NCBI GenBank assembly: GCA_947491945.1
Contig: CANLLN010000002.1
Span: forward strand, 186,001-250,000
Reading direction: 5' to 3'
Length of the DNA stretch: 64,000 nucleotides
DNA from: an uncultured Carboxylicivirga sp.
Lineage (GTDB): Bacteria; Bacteroidota; Bacteroidia; Bacteroidales; Marinilabiliaceae
In this document: in pieces, positions 9,160-17,303 of the stretch
Layout of the letters: each line of letters starts with the position of its first letter
Numbering within the stretch: the stretch's first letter is position 1
Notes under the pieces: model-generated
The model's input: the letters and a program-made list of their open reading frames with translations, nothing else
Database searches by the model: none
What the model was told of the DNA's origin: nothing
Program-made: the position numbers and the translations under genes

Positions 9160-10479
9160 CTATGGATTATCCGCATGAAAAGCTTCCAGTCGTTTACGAA
9201 GATCATCGAAGCGCTCAGGGCCTGTTTGAGACACACAAGCACGCAAGCCATCCTGCTGACTACCAGTCTTTCCCAGGGTAATAGCACTAATGCCATAATA
9301 AAGCAGCTTTTCAAGCAATTGACCGCCTTTTAAATTTTTATACGATACCGTAAAGTAAAAACCATCAGCAAGGGGCTGATCAATATCCTTATCGTAGGTA
9401 AGATGAAAGCCATTCTCCAAAAATAAACTTTTCATCACCCTACCCCGCTCCTGATACGCTTTTACATCAGCCAGAAAGTTAAACTGCCCGTCGTTGGCCG
9501 CCTTAAGCAAGGCTGCCAATGCATATTGCGCCGAATGACAAGTACCTGACGACAATGCATAGAGCACACGGGTCACCAGCACCTGACCATAGGCTGCCAC
9601 ACCAAAGCGCTCCTTCAGATGATCGTAACGCCGCTTATACAATGCATTTGACATACACGTAATGCTAATGCGCTGCCCGGCGTAACTAAAAGCCTTGGAA
9701 CTGGAGATTAGTAAGACGTAATTATCGGTATAGTTCCCTACGGACACCTGATAGGGCGCCTCAAAAGGCTTGGACAAATCCTGCCTGAAATCCATGGCGA
9801 AATAGGCCAGGTCTTCAATCACCACCACATCGTATTGGGTGGCCAGCTCACCGATTATCTTTAATTCGAGCTCGGTAAAACACACCCAACTGGGGTTATT
9901 GGGATTGGAGTATATTACCGCAGCAATTTTTCCGCTTTTGAAATACGCTTCCAGTTTATCGCGCAAGGCCTCTCCCCGGTAGTTATATACATCAAAGGAG
10001 TCGTATTGATACCCCAGCACATCGAGCTGCTGCTTCTGCACCGGAAAACCCGGATCGATAAAAAGCAACGTATCCCGCTCTTTATGAAGCTGACCGCACA
10101 CCAGGAAATTGGCATAGGAGCCCTGCATGGAACCCACTGTAGGCACGCAACATTCGGGTGCGATATCCAGATTCAGAAAGGCTTTGACAAAACGACTGGC
10201 CTCTTCCTTCAGTGGCTTAATACCATCCAGCATCGGATACTTTGATGCCACTCCTTTTTTGAGGGCCTCAATTTCGGCATTGGTGGCAATATGGGACGGC
10301 TCAAGGCCGGGAACGCCCATTTCCATACGAATAAATTGCTCACCACTCTCCTCTTCAATATCGTTCACTATGGAAACAACCTCGCGGATTGTGGCCTGGT
10401 TCAAATCCTCAATTTGATATTTGCTTAACACCCGATCAACAATGCCTGCGTCGATGGGCGTGTTTCTATTTGCTTGCAT
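9160..10479 (-). CDS. PLP-dependent class I/II aminotransferase
   Basis: A 439-residue fold-type I aminotransferase. Visible motifs are YSNPNNPSW (about residues 193-201), the PLP-contacting EDLAYFAMDFR (about 221-231), and the Schiff-base lysine in ISSSKAFSYAGQRI, followed by a C-terminal arginine-containing substrate region (RACVSQTG). The N-terminal ~60 residues form an extended helical segment longer than in aspartate aminotransferase. Its position between the 2-oxoacid oxidoreductase operon and flavodoxin/acyl-CoA synthetase genes suggests that it feeds amino-acid-derived 2-oxoacids to that enzyme; this is inference. Substrate is unknown. Confidence 0.85.
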   Translation of the reverse strand: MQANRNTPIDAGIVDRVLSKYQIEDLNQATIREVVSIVNDIEEESGEQFIRMEMGVPGLEPSHIATNAEIEALKKGVASKYPMLDGIKPLKEEASRFVKAFLNLDIAPECCVPTVGSMQGSYANFLVCGQLHKERDTLLFIDPGFPVQKQQLDVLGYQYDSFDVYNYRGEALRDKLEAYFKSGKIAAVIYSNPNNPSWVCFTELELKIIGELATQYDVVVIEDLAYFAMDFRQDLSKPFEAPYQVSVGNYTDNYVLLISSSKAFSYAGQRISITCMSNALYKRRYDHLKERFGVAAYGQVLVTRVLYALSSGTCHSAQYALAALLKAANDGQFNFLADVKAYQERGRVMKSLFLENGFHLTYDKDIDQPLADGFYFTVSYKNLKGGQLLEKLLYYGISAITLGKTGSQQDGLRACVSQTGPERFDDLRKRLEAFHADNP

Positions 10480-10524
10480 GGGACTTTTCTTTAAACAGTT
10501 GTAAACTCAGCCGCAAGGCCTAAA

Positions 10525-10560
10525 ATTGAAAAGGGCAATACGCAAGTATCACCCTTTCCT
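10525..10560 (-). terminator. Probable terminator after flavodoxin
   Basis: Interrupted stem on the minus strand: GAAAGGG with CCCTTTTC and an inner ATAC/GTAT pair, T-rich downstream. It lies 12 nt past the flavodoxin stop. Confidence 0.45.
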
Positions 10561-10571
10561 GATGTTTATCT

Positions 10572-11096
10572 TTAAAAGCCAAACTCTTTAACAAGTCCTT
10601 CGATCCACTTATCGAGACGCTCACCCGTCTTATCGGCTTCGTTATCTTCATCCAGCGGAAGACCGAGGAACTGACCCTCTTTAATACCCTCCGACTCCTC
10701 GTATGTATAGCCTTCCGTAGCACAAAAGCCCAATACCTCAGCACCGGTATTTTCCAAGCGCTCATACATCCAGCCCAAGGCATCAACAAAATGCTGCGGA
10801 TACTGAACGTGATCACCCAAACCATACATGGCCACCTTTTTACCCTGCCATTTCACCTTATCAAAATGGGTGACAAACACATCCCAATCGGTGTCTTTAT
10901 GCTCGGAGTTCCAATTGATCTTACCAATGGTAGACATCCCAAAAATTAATTTATCGAAGCGCTCAAGAGCAGCCTCATCGGTTTTCTTAACCGGTATCAG
11001 CTCCACCTTATCGGCACCCAGTTTATCTTGGATCAGGCGTGCCACTTTTTCCACACTGCCCAATTCTGGACCATAAAAAACACCAATTTTTGACAT
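10572..11096 (-). CDS. fldA: Flavodoxin
   Basis: A long-chain flavodoxin (174 residues from the ATG at 11096), an FMN-binding low-potential electron carrier that can replace ferredoxin. It starts MSKIGVFYGPELGSVEKVA; the phosphate-binding loop GPELGSVEKVA is a variant of the usual T-x-TGxT loop in which Pro-Glu-Leu-Gly-Ser replaces Thr-rich residues. Later segments (GMSTIGKINWNSEHKDTDWD and YGLGDHVQYPQHFVDALG) are typical flavodoxin FMN-binding loops. An in-frame ATG exists 12 codons upstream, but family length and the start of the first beta-strand favour 11096. It could accept electrons from the neighbouring oxidoreductase. Confidence 0.9.
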   Translation of the reverse strand: MSKIGVFYGPELGSVEKVARLIQDKLGADKVELIPVKKTDEAALERFDKLIFGMSTIGKINWNSEHKDTDWDVFVTHFDKVKWQGKKVAMYGLGDHVQYPQHFVDALGWMYERLENTGAEVLGFCATEGYTYEESEGIKEGQFLGLPLDEDNEADKTGERLDKWIEGLVKEFGF

Positions 11097-11161
11097 AGTA
11101 AATCTTTTAACAATAGGTTTATGTAAGTTCAAATATGCTTTTTTTACCCGATATATGCAAG

Positions 11162-11872
11162 CTACTGCTTGCCTGTACCGCCCTTATTCCCTGCGATGGC
11201 AAGCAACACACCCAATACAATACCCAACAAGGCAGCAAATAGCACACGATATTCTGCAGGCATTAAAAAAGTAAAGGTGTGAGCGGGAATCCAAAAGAAG
11301 GGAATCGTTTTTTTAAATACAAAATGCCATTGCTTGTGCCAATCCATATCCTTGAGAATAGCACCAAAAGCAATGGGTTTTACTAGGCATTGTAAACGGC
11401 CTCCATGTTGAATAATATGAGTGTCGGTAATGCGATGCAAAGTCATCATAAGGGGTGCGTAAATTAGATTCATAGCTACACTAATACTCAATGCCACATA
11501 TAATTTAGTCATGGTAAAGGGCTGAGACATCACCTCACGGGCACTTTCCAGACCCATTTTATAAAGAAAAACAGGGACACCGGCAGCAAAGACCACAAAG
11601 GCCAGCTTAATAGTGACACCCAACAAGCCCCATATTACCGCCCTTGACAACAGGCCAAACCCCTTTACTGAGTAGCTACCTGAAGCGATGCGTAAACCGA
11701 TAACCTCACCCAGGGTGGCCAGCACGGCAAACTTTATAAAACTCATAATCAGCGGGTGGTGAAGATTGAATCGCGTGTAGGCATCAAACACGGATGCATT
11801 GATAAAGAACGGCAGGAAGAAGATGATCAGCGCTCCGCTAAACAAGATATCGTTTGATAATTGACGATTCAT
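11162..11872 (-). CDS. Integral membrane protein, Mpv17/PMP22-like C-terminus
   Basis: A 236-residue protein with about five hydrophobic segments. The C-terminal part (FFWIPAHTFTFLMPAEYRV, then a hydrophobic ALLGIVLGVLLAIAG) resembles the W-x-P-x(3)-F-x(3)-P-x(2)-R pattern of the Mpv17/PMP22 family, a group of small membrane proteins of unclear function. The start at 11872 (MNRQLSND) was preferred because the 20 extra residues available upstream do not look like protein sequence. No function is assigned; it lies between flavodoxin and the acyl-CoA synthetase on the same strand. Confidence 0.65.
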   Translation of the reverse strand: MNRQLSNDILFSGALIIFFLPFFINASVFDAYTRFNLHHPLIMSFIKFAVLATLGEVIGLRIASGSYSVKGFGLLSRAVIWGLLGVTIKLAFVVFAAGVPVFLYKMGLESAREVMSQPFTMTKLYVALSISVAMNLIYAPLMMTLHRITDTHIIQHGGRLQCLVKPIAFGAILKDMDWHKQWHFVFKKTIPFFWIPAHTFTFLMPAEYRVLFAALLGIVLGVLLAIAGNKGGTGKQ

Positions 11873-12110
11873 TTTTAAGGATTTTCGACACAGCAAGGCT
11901 GTTGTTCTACAATCTGTTATTACCATCCCCAAATTCCATCCTACAAAAACAACAGTATCCCTTATTGAACAATAGTTTCAAGTCACTATCAATCCATAAG
12001 TCATTACAAAAATAATAGCTTTTAGAAAGAATATATGATCGTGTATTATGATTTACGTCAAGTTTGACAAAATAGCCATACTACCATCGCAGCCAAGGCA
12101 TACGTGAACA

Positions 12111-12143
12111 AAAAAAGCCGACCTTCCTTTGAAGCGCCGACTC
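12111..12143 (-). terminator. Terminator of the acyl-CoA synthetase gene
   Basis: Minus strand AGTCGGCGCTTC and GAAGGTCGGCT form a stem (one bulge, two G-U pairs) around an AAAG loop, followed by seven T residues. Confidence 0.65.
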
Positions 12144-12169
12144 TTTCATCATTATCAATACACAAACAG

Positions 12170-14227
12170 TTAGTTCTGAATCCGCACACGGGCATCCACA
12201 GCAATCACCTGATCACCTTCACCCAGGAGCGGATTTATATCCATTTCTTTAATTTCAGGCGCATGAACCAAAAGTGCCGAGAGACGCGCAATCACGTCGG
12301 CATATTTATCCTCATTAATACCTTTTTGTCCGCGCACACCTTCTATCATCTTATAACTCTTCAGGTTTTTTATCATTTGCAGTGCCTCGTTATGATTGAT
12401 GGGTGCCAGCGCCGCACTCACATCTCTGAGCACTTCAATAAAAATGCCTCCCATACCACAAAGCACCATGTGCCCAAATCCTGGCTCATAGGTAGCCCCC
12501 ACAAACAGCTCCTTACCACTAATCATCGGCTGAATCATAACTCCCGTTGCATCCTTCAAATTCATCATACGCTCAAATTCGGCCTGCAGCTGCGCATCAG
12601 AATCAACATTCAGCACTACACCACCCACATCGGATTTGTGCACTGGGCCTACGACCTTCATCACCACCGGATACTGCACCTCGCGCATGGTAGCCAGCAA
12701 ATCTTCAACACGATCACTTACAAATTCCTTTACCCTTGCCACACCGGCCATATCCAGGAGCTGCTGCACAATCCCCGGGCTTGCATACCCATCAGGCTGT
12801 GCTGTTATCAGCTGTCGCAATGCTGCAACATCAATATCATCGGTAACGGGCAGTTCTGAAGGATCAGGGGTCTTATACACTTTGCATAGCGCCTTCCCAA
12901 ACAAGACCTCATCGGGAAAATTAACATTACCCATACCGATAAAATCCTCAATATCCTCCTTTACATTTACCACAGAAGGCAAGATGGGATAAATAGGCTT
13001 CTTACAGCTTCTCATCTTACCATGAAGCACCTTGTACACCTCACCATTATTAAACAAACCGGGGCTACCAAAAATAACCGCCATGGCATCAATACCCTCA
13101 AAGTCGTGCTCGCAGGCATCGATGATGTGCCCCAGCTGCTCCGCTGTTCCGGTAGCCAGGAAATCAATGGGATTGGCCACACTCGATCCCGGATACAACT
13201 TCTCAAGCAAAGCCTCGGCCTTAGGCCCTTCAATGGCGGGCACGTGAAGCCCTCCGTTGGATAAAGCATCGGTAAGCATTACCGCCGGACCACCTGCATG
13301 AGTAATCACCGCAATATTTTTCCCTTTAAGGGGCGACAGCATAAAAACAGCAGCCACATTGGCCAGCTCCTCACGCCCGTGACAACGCACAATACCCGCC
13401 TTCTGAAACAAGGCATCCACGGCCAGATCACTGCTTGCCAAGGCGCCCGTATGGCTTGAGGCGGCACGACTACCGGCCTCAGAGTTCCCGGCCTTAACGG
13501 CGGCTATGCGGCATCCTTTGCGTATTAGCGAAGCAGCATGCTTCAATAATTTCTGCGGCTTATTTACGCTCTCCAGGTAAAGTAGCTTTATCTTTGAACT
13601 CTTTCCTTCTTCATAACTCTCGTCGAGATACTCAAGTACTTCTTCAACCCCCGTCTGAGCACTATTGCCTACCGAGTAAACACTATTAAACTTAAGACCC
13701 TTGGCCACACCCGCTTCAATAATAAATACAGCCGTTGCACCGGAGCCAGAGATAAAATCTGCGCCCTGAGGCTCGAGTGCCGGAATGGGCGTCGTAAATA
13801 CACTACTATGATTGGTATTGAGCATCCCCACACAGTTAGGGCCTATCAGGCAGCCACCCACAGCATTAACCGTTTCCACTACCTGACACTCCAGGGCTGC
13901 TCCTTCTTCATTTTCCTCACTAAATCCGGCTGATATAATAATAAATGCCTTGGTACCTTTTTCTTTGGCCAACACCTCTACCGTCTGCGGACAAAACCTG
14001 GCCGCAATGGCCAAAACAGCCAAATCAATCTGATCCGGCAAATCAGCCACATCGCGATAAGACGGTAAGCCCTGCACTTCGTCACTCTTTAGATTGGTAA
14101 CATAGAGCTTGCCCTTATAATTACCATCCACTATGTTTTTGAGAATTTTACCTCCAGGCTTGGTCACATCTTCAGATGCCCCCACCACCACAATACTTTT
14201 TGGATTAAGCAGTTGTTCGTTTATCAT
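12170..14227 (-). CDS. ADP-forming acetate/acyl-CoA synthetase, fused alpha-beta
   Basis: A 685-residue NDP-forming acyl-CoA synthetase that converts acyl-CoA, ADP and phosphate to acid, CoA and ATP. The N-terminal CoA-binding domain begins LLNPKSIVVVGASED. The phosphohistidine segment is ASSHTGALASSD (His about 258), equivalent to GHAGA of succinyl-CoA synthetase alpha. The C-terminal ATP-grasp domain (beta part) starts about residue 470 and contains YPVVMKVVGPVHKSDVGGV and a terminal EMDINPLL. The start at 14227 was chosen over the one 9 codons upstream because the fold begins there. With the 2-oxoacid oxidoreductase it would complete an ATP-yielding route from amino acids to organic acids. 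Confidence 0.92.
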   Translation of the reverse strand: MINEQLLNPKSIVVVGASEDVTKPGGKILKNIVDGNYKGKLYVTNLKSDEVQGLPSYRDVADLPDQIDLAVLAIAARFCPQTVEVLAKEKGTKAFIIISAGFSEENEEGAALECQVVETVNAVGGCLIGPNCVGMLNTNHSSVFTTPIPALEPQGADFISGSGATAVFIIEAGVAKGLKFNSVYSVGNSAQTGVEEVLEYLDESYEEGKSSKIKLLYLESVNKPQKLLKHAASLIRKGCRIAAVKAGNSEAGSRAASSHTGALASSDLAVDALFQKAGIVRCHGREELANVAAVFMLSPLKGKNIAVITHAGGPAVMLTDALSNGGLHVPAIEGPKAEALLEKLYPGSSVANPIDFLATGTAEQLGHIIDACEHDFEGIDAMAVIFGSPGLFNNGEVYKVLHGKMRSCKKPIYPILPSVVNVKEDIEDFIGMGNVNFPDEVLFGKALCKVYKTPDPSELPVTDDIDVAALRQLITAQPDGYASPGIVQQLLDMAGVARVKEFVSDRVEDLLATMREVQYPVVMKVVGPVHKSDVGGVVLNVDSDAQLQAEFERMMNLKDATGVMIQPMISGKELFVGATYEPGFGHMVLCGMGGIFIEVLRDVSAALAPINHNEALQMIKNLKSYKMIEGVRGQKGINEDKYADVIARLSALLVHAPEIKEMDINPLLGEGDQVIAVDARVRIQN

Positions 14228-14295
14228 TAGTATGTCTGTTTTAAATGCCGGCACCTAATTTGTATTTTGGTTATGAAAGAAAATCACACTTTTAC

Positions 14296-14309
14296 ATGAT
14301 GAAAATCAT
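14296..14309. promoter_or_regulatory. Inverted repeat ATGAT-N4-ATCAT, possible Crp/Fnr-type site
   Basis: A perfect 5-bp inverted repeat spaced by GAAA in the intergenic region between the divergent acyl-CoA synthetase and hydE genes, 69-82 nt ahead of the synthetase start. It differs from the FNR consensus TTGAT-N4-ATCAA at the outermost position on each side only. Confidence 0.3.
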
Positions 14310-14395
14310 AAGCTCCTAAAACCCACTACTGCACAAGAACATCAACACACCTCATAAACAAGCTACACAAAAAAGGTAACAATTTGTAACTAGCA

Positions 14396-14425
14396 CAAAT
14401 TTACACGAATGATTAAACTTTCAAA
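14396..14425 (-). promoter_or_regulatory. Candidate promoter for the acyl-CoA synthetase gene
   Basis: On the minus strand TTTG (14425-14422), 18 nt, then TAAATTTG (14403-14396), matching the Bacteroidota TTTG / TAnnTTTG pattern. It would give a leader of about 160 nt. Confidence 0.45.
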
Positions 14426-14475
14426 CTCCGGGCTTATCTTTTTTTCTTATTTTTAAGCAATCTAAAGAGCCCACA

Positions 14476-15570
14476 ATGAAACATCACGAAACAGATAGCA
14501 TAATTGATAATCAAATCTTTACAAGAGATAAACTCAGCTACCTACTAGGACTTAGTAATGAGGAGCGGGATTATTTTCTGAGAGCTGTAGGCAAACGATA
14601 CACGGCACTACTGGGCACTAAGGTTTTTTTCAGAGGTCTTGTTGAGTTTTCTAATTTCTGCACCAAAGACTGCTATTATTGCGGCATACGAAAAAGCAAC
14701 ACACATACAGATCGCTACGACATTGATGATAAAGCCATTGTTGAAGCCGCTGTGTTTGCTCATGAAAACAAATACGGATCGCTGGTATTACAGGCAGGAG
14801 AGCGGAGTGATAAGGCTTTTACAGAACGCATAAGTAAACTATTGCAGACCATAAAACAAGCCACTAATGGTGAACTGGGCATCACCCTATCGCTGGGTGA
14901 GCAAAGCGCCGAAACCTATCAGGAATGGTTTAATGCCGGCGCCCATCGCTACCTACTACGAATAGAAAGCTCCAAGCCCGAACTGTACTACAAAATACAT
15001 CCCCGGGATGAAAAACATGATTTCGACCGACGCCTTAACTGCCTGCACACTTTGCAAGACACAGGATATCAGACCGGCACCGGGGTGATGATCGGACTCC
15101 CCTTTCAGACCTACGAGGACCTGGCCGATGACCTGCTGTTTTTCAAAGACATGAATATCGACATGGTGGGCATGGGACCCTATATTGAACACAGCGACAC
15201 ACCGCTTTACCAATATCGACATCAGCTATGGCCGCTACAGCGACGATTTGAGGTGGCCTTAAACATGATCGCAACATTGCGCCTACTTATGCCCGATATT
15301 AACATAGCCGCGGCCACAGCCCTGCAAGCCATCGATCCCATGGGACGGGAAAAGGCGCTGCGCTATGGTGCCAATGTGATTATGCCCAACATTACTCCCA
15401 CCCTCCACCGGAAAGACTACAGCCTGTACCAAAATAAACCCTGCACCGATGAGGGTGCCGAGGACTGCGCCAACTGCCTGAGCATGCGTGTGGAGATGGC
15501 TGGTCGCCAAGTGGGTTTTGATGAGTGGGGCGATTCGCAGCATTATTTCAAACGCATAAAAAAAGGGTAA
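14476..15570 (+). CDS. hydE: [FeFe]-hydrogenase H-cluster maturase HydE (radical SAM)
   Basis: A 364-residue radical SAM protein. The SAM-cluster motif is CTKDCYYC (Cys62, 66, 69), followed by a BATS-type TIM barrel (GTGVMIGLPFQ near 201-211, MVGMGPYIEHSDTPL near 230-244). The C-terminus carries C-x7-C-x2-C (Cys323, 331, 334), the optional second cluster site known from Thermotoga HydE. HydE works with HydF and HydG to build the H-cluster dithiolate ligand, but neither these nor a hydrogenase is in the window. The ring-methylation relative PylB and biotin synthase are less likely given the overall match and both cluster motifs. Confidence 0.9.
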   Translation: MKHHETDSIIDNQIFTRDKLSYLLGLSNEERDYFLRAVGKRYTALLGTKVFFRGLVEFSNFCTKDCYYCGIRKSNTHTDRYDIDDKAIVEAAVFAHENKYGSLVLQAGERSDKAFTERISKLLQTIKQATNGELGITLSLGEQSAETYQEWFNAGAHRYLLRIESSKPELYYKIHPRDEKHDFDRRLNCLHTLQDTGYQTGTGVMIGLPFQTYEDLADDLLFFKDMNIDMVGMGPYIEHSDTPLYQYRHQLWPLQRRFEVALNMIATLRLLMPDINIAAATALQAIDPMGREKALRYGANVIMPNITPTLHRKDYSLYQNKPCTDEGAEDCANCLSMRVEMAGRQVGFDEWGDSQHYFKRIKKG

Positions 15571-15602
15571 CAGCCCCAATGCCGTTACCCTAATTTTTTT
15601 GC
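15557..15602. terminator. Bidirectional terminator overlapping the hydE stop codon
   Basis: GGGTAAC (15565-15571) pairs with GTTACCC (15584-15590); A7 lies on the left and T8 on the right, so it works for both hydE and the convergent helicase gene. The left arm contains the hydE TAA stop (15568-15570). Confidence 0.85.
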
Positions 15603-15740
15603 CCACAAATTAATTCTTTACAGAACGATGCTTAACAAGCCTCAACACTGAAAGTGAGTTCTGAAAATTTCATTTTAAAAAGATTTCTTCGAAACGACTC
15701 TTTATAAGAACCTTGCAATAGAAAGCCATCCTTAGTAGTA

Positions 15741-17006
15741 CTAACGCTTGCCACGTCGATAATTAGGATTTTGCGCCCCTCGCTTCTTATTACGATTGGC
15801 AAAAAACTCCTGCTTCTTACGCTGTTTTTCCTTTTCAAACTCCTTCTTCTCCTCCTTATTCATGGGCTTATCAGTCTGCGGATAAGGATTGTCGCGCACC
15901 ACCTCAATCTTCTTATTGATCAGCTTCTCAATATCGCGCACATAAGCATTCTCCTCCGGCTCACACAAAGCGATGGCTACCCCTTCTTCGCCGGCTCTTC
16001 CACAGCGACCGATGCGATGCACATAAGTCTCCGACTCATTGGGGATATCATAGTTAATGACGTACCGCAACTTATCGATGTCAATACCCCGCGCCGCAAT
16101 ATCAGTAGCTACCAACACCCTGATATTTCCTTCTTTAAAAGCCTTCAAGGCCTTCTGACGCTGATTCTGACTTTTCTCGCCATGAATGGCTGCGCTCTCT
16201 ATCTTTTTTTGCTTCAGGTTACGCACAATACGGTCGGCACCGTGCTTAGTGCGCGAAAACAAAAGTACCTGATCCATGCTTTCATCCTTAAGGATATGCA
16301 ATAACAGATTCTTCTTCGTATCCTTATTGGTGGTATAAAGCTTCTGCGTAATGGTTTCGGCCGTTGACGAAACAGGATTGACCGTTACCTTTTTAGGCTT
16401 TCGCAATATCTGCTGCGAGAGGGTCAGTATTTTGGGTGGCATGGTCGCCGAGAAGAATAACGACTGACGCTCAGCCGGTAGTTTCGCCAGCAGCTTTTTA
16501 ATATCATGAATAAATCCCATATCAAGCATGCGATCCGCCTCATCCAACACAAAGTACTGAATATCGCGCAGACTAATTATGCCCTGATCCATCAGGTCGA
16601 GCAGACGGCCGGGTGTTGCTACCAACACATCCACCCCTTTGCGCAGGTTACGCACCTGCGAGGTTTGCGGCACACCCCCGAAAATTACAGTATTTCTCAC
16701 CTGCGTGTATTTACCATACACTGTAAAACTCTCTCCAATCTGAATGGCTAGCTCACGCGTTGGCGTTACCACAAGAGCACGTATCTTGTGCTTGCCCACC
16801 GGCGGCTTTTCATAGATCAAATGCTGAATAATGGGAATGGCAAAGGCAGCTGTTTTGCCGGTGCCGGTCTGTGCGCTACCCAACACATCTTCACGGTCGA
16901 GCACCAGTGGAATGGCTGCTGCCTGTATGGAGGTGGCTGCAGTATATTTTTCATCCTTTAAGGCCTTGAGAATAGCCGGATGCAACTTCAAATCTTCAAA
17001 TTTCAT
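15741..17006 (-). CDS. rhlE: DEAD-box ATP-dependent RNA helicase (RhlE type)
   Basis: A 421-residue DEAD-box helicase with all expected motifs in order: Q-motif region (LHPAILKAL... SIQAAAIPL), motif I AQTGTGKT (about 44-51), motif Ib TPGRLLDL, motif II DEAD (within VLDEADRMLDMGF), motif III SAT, and in the second domain ATDIAARGIDI and HRIGRCGR. A lysine/arginine-rich tail of about 45 residues (KEKQRKKQEFF... KRGAQNPNYRRGKR) probably binds RNA. Role: RNA unwinding in ribosome assembly or cold response, by family. Monocistronic, convergent with hydE. Confidence 0.92.
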   Translation of the reverse strand: MKFEDLKLHPAILKALKDEKYTAATSIQAAAIPLVLDREDVLGSAQTGTGKTAAFAIPIIQHLIYEKPPVGKHKIRALVVTPTRELAIQIGESFTVYGKYTQVRNTVIFGGVPQTSQVRNLRKGVDVLVATPGRLLDLMDQGIISLRDIQYFVLDEADRMLDMGFIHDIKKLLAKLPAERQSLFFSATMPPKILTLSQQILRKPKKVTVNPVSSTAETITQKLYTTNKDTKKNLLLHILKDESMDQVLLFSRTKHGADRIVRNLKQKKIESAAIHGEKSQNQRQKALKAFKEGNIRVLVATDIAARGIDIDKLRYVINYDIPNESETYVHRIGRCGRAGEEGVAIALCEPEENAYVRDIEKLINKKIEVVRDNPYPQTDKPMNKEEKKEFEKEKQRKKQEFFANRNKKRGAQNPNYRRGKR

Positions 17007-17303
17007 ACTTTATTTTTCCATTTATAATAACCTAAGCGCAATGGAAACATTGGAAGGATAGGCATCATAACCGCCTGGTGGGCAAAGTGTTTTAAGTAGT
17101 TATCATGAACTTTAATACCCGAATGTTCTATATCGCCAAGTGTTGTGCCCCAACGGAACACACCGCAAAAGTACTCAAAAAAAATTAGAGTGCGGAAGAC
17201 GGCCGACTAAGTTACTTACAAAGAAGATTATGAAATCATCTGATGAATACGTGAAATAGCCCGACATGCACGTAGCCGGGCCTTATGCTACAACTACACG
17301 GTA
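17007..17303. other. Intergenic region without a gene
   Basis: This stretch of 297 nt holds the helicase leader. A minus-strand TACTTTTG at 17173-17166 fits the -7 consensus but lacks a clear -33 partner. A hairpin at 17259-17281 may end the SGNH gene transcript. No open frame here looks like protein. Confidence 0.4.
17259..17281 (-). terminator. Weak hairpin downstream of the SGNH esterase gene
   Basis: GCCCGGC and GTCGGGC (minus strand) form a 7-bp stem with one G-U pair; the tail TATTTC is only mildly T-rich. It lies 23 nt after the SGNH stop. Confidence 0.35.

Noticed and set aside
12104-12859. Open plus-strand frame of 251 codons
   Set aside because: Antisense to the ATP-grasp part of the acyl-CoA synthetase and begins in that gene's terminator.
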